From Aralia elata (taxonomy: Eukaryota; Streptophyta; Magnoliopsida; Apiales; Araliaceae): a stretch of DNA of 64,000 bases. How positions within the stretch are numbered: position 1 is the first letter of the stretch; every line of letters starts with the position of its first letter. The translations under genes were made by a program, and so were the position numbers. The notes below the pieces were generated by a model. It was not told where the DNA came from. It was given only the letters and a program-made list of their open reading frames with translations, and ran no database searches. Where the stretch lies: the NCBI GenBank assembly GCA_034770075.1, contig CM068379.1, positions 19,653,506-19,717,505 on the forward strand, given 5' to 3'. Positions 1-10,736 of the stretch are shown piece after piece.

Positions 1-1351
1 GACCAAATCAGCTCATTTACACCGCCGGGGCGGGGACACCGTCGGGGAGACTAATCTTAGTGTAATTCCACCGTCGGGGCAGTGGAACCGAATGTCAGTT
101 TCTGCAGTTCGCGAAGAACACAGAAAATACCAAATTTGGCCAAAGTTTTTCATTCAATCGACAGTATAATTCTACCCATAGGTTCTGGACTTTACAGAAA
201 CGTACAGTAACAATCATAGCATAATTTTATTAAGTTTAACAACTCAAACAATTGAATTTAAACTTATAATTTTCATGTTCTTGCTATTATTCAAAGTTTC
301 ATCAATTTTCATAAAATCCCACATAGCAGATTTGTTATAACACCAATTTAATCCATTTAACTTTCGTTTTCTTTGTTTTTACATGCATAAACATAATCAA
401 CCATTAATTAACCGATTAACATGCAATTCAAGTATAAATTTTCATACATATAAGGTATATTCATATATTACTACTCTGTAAATTTCAGAACTTCCAATTA
501 AAGGCATAATCTCATGAATTAACTCAATTAAATAATTTATAAACATCATATAGTAGATTATACATGCATTTAAACAATTATAAACAACTTACAATCAATT
601 TACACATAAAGTTCAACTATCAGAGAACTTAAAAATATACGTTCATGAAGAAATTTTTAAAAAAAACATAAATTGAAGCTTGGAATTAGGAAATTACCTT
701 TGATTGTTTGTTTAGATTGCTAGTAGATGAAAGAAAGCTTCTTTAATTCTCTAAACTCCTTCTTAACCAAAATTTTCTCTCAAGTTTTCTCTCTGGCTTA
801 GTTTTTAGGAACTGATGAATTATAACGCGTAATGAAGAATTGACACAATATGGATGTCAGTTAATCCCATAATGGGTTAACTGACTCCAACCCCCACTAG
901 GGCTATGTTTGGCTAACCCTTTTATTTCTCCTTTCTAGTTTATTTTAATAAATTGCTTATAATATAGTTTAATGTCACATTTTTAATTAACTAAATAATC
1001 TCATTTAAATCAATTAAATAAAATAGAATAATACCACATTAAATCACATAGTCACATAATTAAAATTATCATTTATTGATTATGACAAATTATTAAATCT
1101 CTAGTTCATTATTAAACTAATTAGAATAACATATGCTTATTTAAATAATGCATTTAATCAAATAAGCTCAATTAAATACATACTTGAATATAAAATTCTC
1201 CACATTAATTTAACTAATGTAACACATATAATTAAATTAATCTACCGCAAATTCATCAATGAATTATTTAATTCAATAATTAAATCATCGAAAAATATTT
1301 ATTTAATTCAATAAATATTTAAATTAAATTACAAAAATCTCGTTCGTCACA
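1..1351 (-). repeat. Tekay-1 3' LTR (partial)
   Basis: Aligns by eye with 12183-13517 with scattered differences, including the GC-rich motifs near the start, the long AT-rich middle and the terminal GTCACA at 1346-1351. The purine-rich tract on the minus strand directly follows at 1352-1370, which marks this as the 3' LTR of a minus-strand element. The rest of the LTR, about 1.45 kb by comparison with the other copy, is off the window. Confidence 0.9.
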
Positions 1352-1370
1352 TCTTTCTCACTTAAAAGGA
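1352..1370 (-). other. polypurine tract of Tekay-1
   Basis: On the minus strand this is a 19-nt run with the purine block AAGTGAGAAAGA directly before the LTR 5' end TGTGACG. This is the position where plus-strand DNA synthesis is primed. The equivalent site in Tekay-3 (40199-40211) is a cleaner purine run. Confidence 0.65.
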
Positions 1371-1460
1371 TTCTGTCCCTAGAATCACGACTCTATTAAT
1401 TCGTCCCGTTACATTCGCTCCCCTTACAAAGATTCTGTCCCCAAAATCGCTATATATAGA

Positions 1461-2447
1461 TTAAGCAAATAGCTGTGGATAATTTCTCATCATCTGATGT
1501 TCGAGTTCCCACGTAGCTTCTTCAGCGTTGTGGTTCCTCCAGATCACCTTAACAGAAGGTATAATTTTATTTCTTAGCACTTGCTCTTTCCTGTCAACTA
1601 TCTGAACAGACTCTTCTTCGTAAGATAAATCTTTTTTAACTTGCAGGGGTTCATACTCTATAACGTGCTTGTAGTCGGGTTTGTATGGTCATAACACCGA
1701 GACATGAAAAACACTGTGGATGTGTTCTAACTTCGGAGGTAAAACTATCTCATACGCGACCTCTCTAACTCTTTGTAACACTTCAAAGGGTCCAATGAAC
1801 CTTGGGCTCAGTTTTTCCGTCTTACCAAAACGAATCTTCCCCTTCTAGGGAGATACTTTCAAGAAAACGTAGCTACTAGACTCAAACTCTTGATTCTTAC
1901 GATGTTGATCGGCATATTTCTTCTGCCTATCCTGAGCTGTTATCAATCTTGTCTTGATCACTTTGACGATTTCTGCAGTCTGTTGTACCAATTCTGGTCC
2001 TAGCAATTGACGTTCGCCAACTTCATCCCAGCATAATGGAGTTCTGCACTTTCTGCCGTATAACGCTTCGTAAGGCGGCATGCCAATACTTGCGTGGTAA
2101 CTGTTATTGTAAGCAAATTTCACCAATGGTAGATGATCGTCCCAATTTCCTTTGAAATCCATGATACAAGCTCTTAACATATTTTCCAATGTTTGAATTG
2201 TTCTTTCACTCTGTCCGTCGGTCTGTGGATGATATGCCGTACTCATACGTAACTGCGTTTCCATGCATTCTTGTAGTCGTTTCCAAAAGTTTGATGTGAA
2301 GCGCGGATCCCTATCTGAGACAATAGATACTGGAACATCGTGCCTCGAAATAATCTCCTTCACATACAACTTTGTTAGCTGATCCAAGTTGAATCTGATC
2401 TTGATCGGTAGAAAATGTGCTGATTTCGTCAGTCGATCTACGATAAC
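1461..2447 (-). pseudogene. Tekay-1 pol, integrase C-terminal part and chromodomain (broken)
   Basis: Minus-strand translation matches Tekay-3 pol from the integrase core (IVDRLTKSAHFLPI, SDRDPRFTSNFW, YHPQTDGQSE) through the GPF module to a chromodomain ending YPQLFA at a stop at 1461-1463. Two in-frame stops are visible against Tekay-3: a Trp codon turned to TAG at about 1842-1844, and a CGA Arg codon turned to TGA near 1687. The upstream part of integrase is separated by the solo LTR at 2448-5929. The second Asp and the Glu of the DDE triad are still readable here. The protein would have catalysed integration and tethered to chromatin, but this copy cannot be translated through. Confidence 0.85.
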
Positions 2448-4431
2448 TGTGACACCCCCAAATCCGGGTTTCCTAACCTCGAATTCGGTGTTCACGATAC
2501 TCAACCACAAACATACTTTCTAACTAAATGCGGAATAATAATCACACAATGTCTATCGAAATAGTAATAACGTCTTACAATCATGGTCCCAAGGTTCTTT
2601 AACCTTAACTTAAAAACATACCCTTAATACAATAAGAGTTCACATAACTAAATAATATTTTCAGATAACTAATACATAAGCCCTATCAGGCAACTATTCT
2701 TGCACCTTCCTTTTTCCTTTGTCCCCTTTTGACGTTTCTGCCTTAGCTGAAATAAAAATCATGATATAGCAAGGGTAAACAACTAGTTTGCTTAGCAAGT
2801 TTATACACAAGGGAGATATATCATGAATAGAAGGAAGTTTCGCTTTCAATGTTCAACGACAGTATAAAATTATGAAGAAACATAAATTAATAGTCAACAA
2901 TTGAATATTCGAATAATTGAATGACAAATACTGAGTGGTTGAAAATAACCATAGACATTTGTCAAGGTTCTCAGCATTTAAACTAGACCTCTTAAAAAGT
3001 TTTGATAATCAAGGGGATCAGCCTTTCATACCCCGTGATTTATGCATAAACACTTAATAACCAGCATTGATATCATGCCTTAATCAAATTTATCTTTTTC
3101 TCAGCCAAGAGTTCTTACCATAACGATTTAATAAGAACAACTTTTAAAATACATTTGATTTCACAAATTTAGACATGCTTGATCTAGCTGATACAAATAG
3201 CATAGATCTATCTCATAAACAGTTCATGCTTGAAAGAACTTTAACCAAATTCACAATTCAATAATAATAGAATAGGAATTTAATTGCACAAGGTGCGAAT
3301 CTCAATAATCAGCATAGATGTGAATAATCAACAATAATTATTCACTAACATGCTTCGAAAATAATAACTCGAGTTTGAGTTAGGGAACTTGCTTGTCTGC
3401 TCAGCTACAAATAATTCTAGCTTTAACTAATTGGCCTTGAAGAACCTAAAATTGATAATGTTGATCTATCAATTAGTACTGCGTAGTTGTATATCGATAC
3501 GCTTACTTATGCTATTTATTTAACAATTAAGCAAATCACATAGCACACATAAGTTAATAAACTATCATAAATCCTATAAGACACTTAATTGATCCTTAGG
3601 TTGATGGTTTAATTAATTAACAATGTTTCCCTTAAGTGATAATCACTTATTAACCTCTAAGCAATTTATTATAATTGTTAAATTAATTAACATTACTCTT
3701 TCTTAAGTAATATTCATTTATTAAACCCTTAAACAATTTATTATGATTATTTAATTAATGGGTTATTAACTCTCTCTATTTTATTAACTTTATCTTCATT
3801 TAATTACTATTAAATAGTAATTAATTAATTATCTTTAGTTATTAATAATAGTAATTAATAACTAATTACAATTACTTATTATTTAATTATTAATTAGATA
3901 ATAATCGAATTATAAATTTTAATTATCTTTAATTATTTAAGATTTAAATAATAATTAGTTAGGTTTATTTATTATTTAAGGTTAATCAAATAATAAATAA
4001 TTAATTAGTGAGTAATAATTATCTTTAGTTATTATTTAATAATAAATAATAACTAATTAGGTTTATTTATTATTTAATATTAATTTAAATAATAAATAAT
4101 TAACAAGTAAATAGGAATTATCTTTATTTATTATTTAATACTAAGTAATAACTAATTAGGTTTATTTATTATTTAATGTTAATCAAATAATAATTAATTT
4201 ACAATTCTTAATTATCCTTAATCATTATTTAATAATAATTAAACAATAATTAATTAATAATATATTTAGAAAATATAATATTTAATGCGCAAACTTAATC
4301 TTGTATATTTACTAATTTTACAAAATTAATTAATAATATTAAAACATTAAAATTAACCCTTGATGGCATTCTGGTAAATAGGTTAAAGTCCGGACGAAGG
4401 GCAAAACGGTAAATTCCCGTCTGAAACTTCT

Positions 4432-4605
4432 TCCGCGCATTGCGCGCCTGCTCAAACCCGCGGCCCCAAACGACGCCGTTTGAGGCTCGCCCGTTCAATC
4501 CCAACATTAGGCCTGGCGCGCCATGCTCGGCCAGGGTTGCACCCCTGACGCGCCATGCGCGGCCAGGCGTGGTTTGGCTAAGCGCGGGGGGAGGGGGGGA
4601 TCCAG
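4432..4605. other. GC-rich patch inside the solo LTR
   Basis: About 170 bp rich in G and C within AT-rich LTR sequence. It holds a near-palindrome AAACGACGCCGTTT and two related pieces around GGCGCGCCATGC and GACGCGCCATGCGC. A short open frame crosses it, but it shows no domain and ends in a low-complexity run. It lies downstream of the minus-strand TATA box, in the R/U5 part of the LTR. Confidence 0.6.
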
Positions 4606-5367
4606 GGACTTCAGGCCTCTTTTTTTTTTTTTTCTTTCTTCCACACCAAATGAGTTCTAATCCTCCTTTAAATAAGTTTTATACTCCAAATAGATTTCCA
4701 AAAAATTACCCATGACTACCAAAAATATTTCTAATATTAAAACAAAATATTTATGATTTAAAACAATATTTTTCATCACTAAATTTTATACTCCAATAAA
4801 TAATATTACTCCCATGTTTTAGCATACAAAATCCACCAAAACATGTTTCAAAGATTCTAAGCTTATATATGGTATCAATAAAGCATACAAGATCAAGATC
4901 TTTTTTTTTTATATATAGCTTTAACCAATTTTATTGAGCATGCTTTGCAATAATATAGATCTAACAAAATACAAACCTAGATCCATGAATACTTCCTCTC
5001 TACCACCAACACCAACCAACACATAAAAGTTCTAACAAAATAAATGTGTAATAATCATACTATAATAATAACATCAAGAACTAGGATTTGAAAGAAATGA
5101 GATCCATACCTAGATTAAATGGCTATTCTCCTCCTCTTTCCAAAATATGTTGTGAATGAGGATGGTATAACAAAGCTAGACTTCTCTTCTTTTCCTTCTC
5201 CTTTGGTCGGCACCCCCCTCCTTGCTTTTCCTCTCAAATATTTCTCACAAGTGTTTAAGCTTCACCCGAAAATAGGTTTCTTCCTTAGCTCTCTCTCAAG
5301 CTCACAAACTTTCTATACTTGGTGAATAATAAATGAACCAACCCCTACTATCATTGGTGAGGGGTCC

Positions 5368-5375
5368 TATTTATA
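5368..5375 (-). promoter_or_regulatory. TATA box of the solo LTR
   Basis: Minus-strand TATAAATA followed by GGACCCC about 560 bp inside the U3 end at 5929. Position and orientation fit an RNA polymerase II LTR promoter, and it sets the LTR orientation as minus. Confidence 0.55.
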
Positions 5376-5934
5376 GGAAAATAGAGACCATGGGCAAAAT
5401 AGTCATTAATCATGACTAGGCAAGGGCAATTTTATCAATTCATCAATAATAGGAAGCTTCCTAGCAACTTCCTCAAGGGTATTTTAATCATTACCCAACT
5501 TCTTTTAAGGTTAAAATAGTCTTTTCGCAAAATCTTAATTATCCATTAGTTATTAACCATTCTTCATTGGTTATTAGACATTGGTTATTATCTTGCCATA
5601 ATTACATTGTTTAAACACAATGGTTATTATCCCGCCATAATTACATTGATTATTAACCACTTGGATATACAATGGTTATTGCCCTTCATAATTACCTTGG
5701 TTATTAACCACTCTTGGCCCTTTTAGCCATTACACACCAATTCCTACACTTGACTCACATATGGTTATTTCTTAACCATAGTTATATCATACCTGCCAAC
5801 ACAAGTATGTACACATCTTATACATCTCCCACCAATTAACCCAAGTTGGTTTAAATAGAACACAACGTTAACTCATTAAATTAAATTAGATTTAATTAAT
5901 AAGGACGTTCAAAATTCACGGGCATTACAATAAC

Positions 5935-7665
5935 CCAAACTGCATCGAAACCTTTCTGAGTCATCAGAAGACCTACTACGAAATCCATGGTGATATGCTC
6001 CCATTTTCATTCTGGGATTTCTAACGGTTGTAGTAACCCGCTTGGTCTCTGATTTTCTGCTTTAACTTTCTAACATGTCAAACACTTGGCTACACAATTG
6101 GCAACGTCCCTTTTCATATTCGGCCACCAGAAATGCTGTCAGAGATCCTGGTACATCTTCGTACTTCCCGGATGAATCGAATATCTTGAATTATGAGTCT
6201 CGTTCAAAATTACCTCCTTAACCTCTGGTACTGGCAGAACCCACATTCTTCCCTCGAATCTCAATAATCCATCATTATCAACTTTGAATTTCACTTCATC
6301 ACCTCCAGATATTCTTTTCCTGATTTTCTCACATTCCTCGTCCTGAATTTGTACTTCCTTAACCTTATTCACCAAAGTTGAACCGGTTCCCAATTGAAAT
6401 AATTTTTTGTCAGACTCCTTCGAATATTTCACCTCCAACTCTAGTTTCGCCATTGCTGTAATTAGCTCTTCCTGAGCGGTTAACACAGACAATTTCTCCT
6501 GACCCTTCCTGCTTAAGGCATCGACCACAACGTTCGCTTTATCCGGATGGTATAAAATCTCACAGTCGTAATCTTTTATCAATTCCAACCATATCCTCTG
6601 TCGCATGTTCAGATCCTTCTGTGTAAAAGTATATTTCAGACTTTTATGGTCTGTATATATTTCACACTTCTCCCCGTAAAGATAGTGTATCCATATCTTC
6701 AAAGCAAACACTACCGCAGCCAGTTCTAAATCATAGGTAGGATATCCCTTCTCATAGTCCTTTAATTGTCGTGACGCATGCGCAATGACCTTACCGTTCT
6801 GCATAAGCACACAGCCTAGTCCTTTATGTGATGCATCACTGTACACCACAAAATTTCCTATGCTATCCGGTAGAGACAACACAGGCGCCGTACTCAAACT
6901 CTTCTTTAATTCTTGAAAACTTTTCTCACACTTCTCCGTCCAAACGAACTTCACCACCTTCCTAGTCAAATTCGTTAACGGAGTCGCAATTTTGGAAAAA
7001 TCCTGAATGAATCTTCTATAGTAACCCGCCAATCCTAGGAAACTCCTTACTTCTGATGGTGTTTTCGGCTGATCCCAATTAAGCACTGCTTCAACTTTTG
7101 ACGGATCCACCGAAATCCCATCCTTATCAATTACATGTCCAAGAAATTGCACTCGCTCTATCCAGAATTCACACTTTGAAAACTTAGCATACAACTTCTC
7201 TCTTCTTAACGCTTGTAATGTCGCCTTCAAATGTTCTACATGCTCTTCTTTGGTTTTGGAATAAATTAGAATATCATCGATGAATACTACTACAAACTTA
7301 TCCAAAAACGTCTTAAACACCCTGTTCATTAGGTCCATGAATGCTGCAGGAGCATTCGTTAGACCAAATGACATCACCAGAAACTCGTAGTGACCATAAC
7401 AAGTCCTAAACGCTATCTTCGGTACATCTTCCTTCCTCACCTTCAACTGATGATAACCATTTCTCAAATCTATCTTCGAGAAATACCTAGCTCCTTTCAA
7501 TTGATCAAACAAGTCGTCGATTCTTGGCAACGGGTATTTATTTTTAATCGTGACCTTGTTCAACTCTCTATAATCAATGCAAAGTCGCATCGATTCGTCC
7601 TTCTTTTTGACAAATAACATCGGTGCTCCGCACGACGATACGCTCGGCTGAATATACTTCTTATC
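5935..7665 (-). pseudogene. Tekay-1 pol: reverse transcriptase, RNase H and integrase zinc domain
   Basis: The stretch from 7620 down to 6139 is open for 493 codons. RT motifs are intact: SKIDLRNGYHQLKV, FGLTNAPAAF and the catalytic FIDDILIYSK. RNase H follows with YSDASHKGLG, YDLELAAVVFALK, YTDHKSLKY and VVVDALSRK, then the integrase zinc-domain start SRYSIHPGSTK. A stop at 6136-6138 (an Arg codon become TGA) ends it, and a second stop (CAG to TAG) follows the zinc-domain motif CLTC near 6072. Upstream, one stop at about 7663-7665 separates it from protease. It would copy the element RNA into DNA. This is a relic, although the RT and RNase H segment is still open. Confidence 0.9.
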
Positions 7666-9458
7666 TTAAAGTTCTTGCAGTTGTACCATCAATTCTTTCA
7701 TCTCTACTGGAGCCATACGGTATGGAGCTTTCGATATCGGGGCGGTTCCTAGCACCAAATCGATTACAAGCTCAACTTCCCTATCTGGCGGAAGTCCTGG
7801 CAAATCGTCTGGAAAGACGTCTACAAAGTCTCTTACGACAGGTATTTCTTCTAATTTCGGACTCTCTTTTTGAGTATCAACTATGTAGGCTAAGTATCCT
7901 ACACAGCCTTGTCTTAACAAATTCCTGGCCTGTATCATCGTCAGACAACTCGCTTGTCTAGGTGAATTGCTGCCGTAAAATACTACATTTGACGGAGTCA
8001 TAAGGTTAATACGTTTCTTTTGGTAATCAATTATTGCCCCATAATTGAATAACCAATCCATTCCCAAAATAACGACAAATTCCCCAAGTTTGATTGGGAT
8101 AAGATCTACAGTCATCACATTTCCTTTAATATCCACTCTACAGTTCTTGTGTACGTACCTAACAGGAATTACCTCCCTATTCACAATTTCTATATTCAAA
8201 GGGTAATCTAATTCCTCCTTAGGCAATTCTAAGTTCTTAGCAAAGTCATCGGATATAAATGAACAAGTAGAACCCGAATCAAATAATACATAAGCATCTA
8301 TATTATTGATCGAAATGATACCTGACACCACATCGCGAGACTGCACGACGTCTTGCACGGTCATGTTGAAAGTCCTGGCGGTAGGTCGGTTTGTTGGTGC
8401 TGATCCAGTTATGGTTAACGTGCTACCACCACTGTTTCCCTTATTTCCTCCCGTTCCTGCTCCTTCTACTGCATTTTTGGGGCAATTCCTAGCCAGATGA
8501 TCCTTTGATCCGTAAGTGAAACAAGCGCCCTTCTTTGGATTCGGACAATTCGGTGCTATGTGGCCCTCCTGACCACAATTGTAGCACACCTTCTTCCCTT
8601 TCAGGCATATCCCCACATGATTCTTTTCGCAGGTAACACACGCCTCCACTTTCTTCTTCTAACCTCCCTGTTGATTTCCAGCAAATCCATTATCATTTCA
8701 CTTCCTCTTCTGATTGTGACCACCACTGTTACTACCACTCGCTTTGTTATTCTCATTTTAACCCTTCTTCTTCTTCTGCTCCTGGTTATACTTAGTCAGA
8801 GTATCGCTCCCACCTTCTGCGATAATCGCCTTTTCCAAAACTCCGGCAAAAGTGTTCAATTAAAATATTGACACTTTGATGTACAACCAAGGCTTCAACC
8901 CTTGTTCAAATCTCCTCGCCTTCCTCTCATCGGTGTTCACCTGGTAGGTTGCGAACCTAGCTAATTCGTTAAACTTCGCTGCGTACTCCGGTACAGTCAT
9001 GGTACCCTACTTCAGCTTCAGGAATTGAATCTCCATCTGATTACGCGAGCTTGTCGGAAAGTACATCTCAAAGAACATCTCTTTAAACCTATCCCATGCG
9101 ATTACACCCTGACCTCCTCGAATCTTATTCGCTTGCCACCAATAGATGGCCTCTGACTTAAGCATGAACGTTGCAAAGGCAGTTGTTTGGTCATCGCTAA
9201 CCCTAGCAACGTCAAATACTTTTTCCATTTCCATCACCCAGGTTTGGGCTTCGATCGGGTTCAGGGAACCCTAAACTCTGGCAGTCCTACCGCTTTGAAA
9301 TCCTTAAATGACGTCACAGGTGGAGCTTGCGGTTGATTCGCAAGTGGTCCAGCCAAAAGGTTCACTAACTGCTGTACAGGATTAGCATTGGCATTGTTGT
9401 TGTTATTGTTAGTAGAGCTTTCTTGGGCTTGTTGACGTGGTTGGCGTCTCGGCGACAT
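7666..9458 (-). pseudogene. Tekay-1 gag and protease (broken)
   Basis: Starts at an ATG at 9458 (MSPRRQPRQQ), like Tekay-3 gag at 44800. Gag core pieces are readable (WWQANKIRGGQG, WDRFKEMFFEMYF at 9007-9237), then zinc-knuckle sequence (CYNCGQEGHIAPNC) and the aspartic protease motif YVLFDSGSTCSFIS. Several in-frame stops split it between 8650 and 9300, including CAG to TAG and TGG to TGA. The second zinc knuckle reads CFTYGSKDHLARNC, so its second Cys has become Tyr, unlike Tekay-3. Gag would assemble the particle and bind RNA, and the protease would cleave the polyprotein. Non-functional copy. Confidence 0.88.
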
Positions 9459-9739
9459 TTTCGGTTTAAGAATATGCGCTTATTAGTTCATCACTCAATT
9501 TCTTAAGTATTTCATACTTAACTTAAACAATTCAGATTTAACACTTAACACATAACATCTTCAAATAAATTTTGATATTTCATTCATTCAAAAGTCTTAA
9601 ACATAGAAAGATAGCATCACTGCTATTTACATCAACTATCCCGAGATCAAATAATCTTCAGGATTAAATAGTCATATTCCATTATGTATAATCACGCTGG
9701 AATTTACATTACTAGCTACCACAAATATTTACATAAACT

Positions 9740-10500
9740 TCAATACTTCTCCTATCACGGCCTGCTAAAGCGTCGAACTGCCTTCCTGCGTTCTTCTTCC
9801 ATGATACAGAACATCGTCCTGCGATCCAACATGTACCATGGCAAGTCCTCGAACTGAACTGGATAGTGGAGAACTCGATCCTGGGCCCTATCAATCGCTG
9901 TCTGAAAAGTGTAGTCTGTCTCCTAAATCTTAGTCTTCTTTACCCGTTCGCCTTCTTCGAAAATTTCTGCACGTCAAGCGGTATTCATCCAAGCATCCTC
10001 TATTCTAGCACATTCCGTTGACTCCTCACTCAGGTCGCCCTTTAATTTCTCAATTTCGAGCTTTATCTTCTTATTCTCAGCTAACAGGTCTTCCTTTTGA
10101 CTCTCTGCCTGAACTAACTTCCGTTCTACGTCTCCAAGACGTATATCAAGATCCTCAATCTTCTCATTCTTCTGGTCTATAATAGTCTGGCATCTATTTG
10201 CCAATCCCTCCAAATCTCTGACTCTATCCTGTAACTTTATGGTACGATCATACAATGCATCGCACATCTCAACATCGATAGAGGTAAAGAGTACCTCCTC
10301 GAGATCCTCATCATCCTCCTCAACCTCTATCTCTACCTCTTCAGAATCCTCCTCTGAATCAAACTCAGGCTCATGCTCCTGACCCACAACAGTGATCAAT
10401 GGAGATGGCTCTCTCTGTATCAATTGCTCCCGGATAACATGGATATCACGGGGCTCCTCCTCTCCAGCCACTCGGGGCTTAATCTCCCTAGGCTGACTGA
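9740..10500 (-). pseudogene. Tekay-1 extra ORF upstream of gag, coiled-coil protein (broken)
   Basis: Open for 165 codons at 9974-10471. It matches the Tekay-3 ORF at 45092-45901: EPRDIHVIREQL, QREPSPLITV, then an acidic run rich in E and D, then a coiled-coil region with EDLDIRLGDVERKLV. It then breaks: a stop at 9974, and the matching C-terminal part is only readable in another frame around 9750-9900 (DRAQDRV). It has one copy of the 42-residue heptad block that is doubled in Tekay-3. Function unknown. It lies between the PBS and gag in the sense orientation. Confidence 0.7.
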
Positions 10501-10721
10501 ATCCTCCAACATCCGATATCCTGATAACAAAATTTAAATTTTAATTAATACTCGGTACTAATCACGGCACATAGGTTGTTAACACATTAGTAAATAGTAC
10601 ATAAAGTCTTTTATTATCTTTAATAAATTCCTTAATTCATTCCTTAGAACTCGATAAGAGTTTATCACCACTATGTTCTCTATCTCTTAAAAGGCTACTA
10701 CCCTAAGGTTCATAACCTACA

Positions 10722-10733
10722 GCTCTGATACCA
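10722..10733 (-). other. primer-binding site of Tekay-1 (tRNA-iMet)
   Basis: On the minus strand TGGTATCAGAGC lies 3 nt inside the 5' LTR end at 10737. This is the usual 12-nt complement of the plant initiator-methionine tRNA 3' end. Confidence 0.9.
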
Positions 10734-10736
10734 ACC

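Larger units (their letters stand above)
2448..5929 (-). repeat. solo LTR of a third Tekay-lineage family, nested in Tekay-1 integrase
   Basis: Begins TGTGACACCCCC and ends GGGCATTACA, flanked by the 5-bp direct repeat ATAAC at 2443-2447 and 5930-5934. Removing it and one ATAAC rejoins the Tekay-1 integrase reading frame. The first 21 bases closely match the Tekay-3 LTR edge at 37477 and 46140, so it is the same lineage, but the rest differs. A minus-strand TATA box (TATAAATAGG, read from plus 5368-5375) fits an LTR promoter. No internal coding region is left, so this is a solo LTR made by LTR-LTR recombination. It holds a very AT-rich tract (3770-4260) and one GC-rich patch (about 4432-4600). 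I see no gene in its 3.5 kb. Confidence 0.88.

Noticed and set aside
4440..4715. 91-codon frame in the solo LTR GC patch
   Set aside because: Crosses a T-run and the GC patch, has no domain, and lies in LTR sequence.
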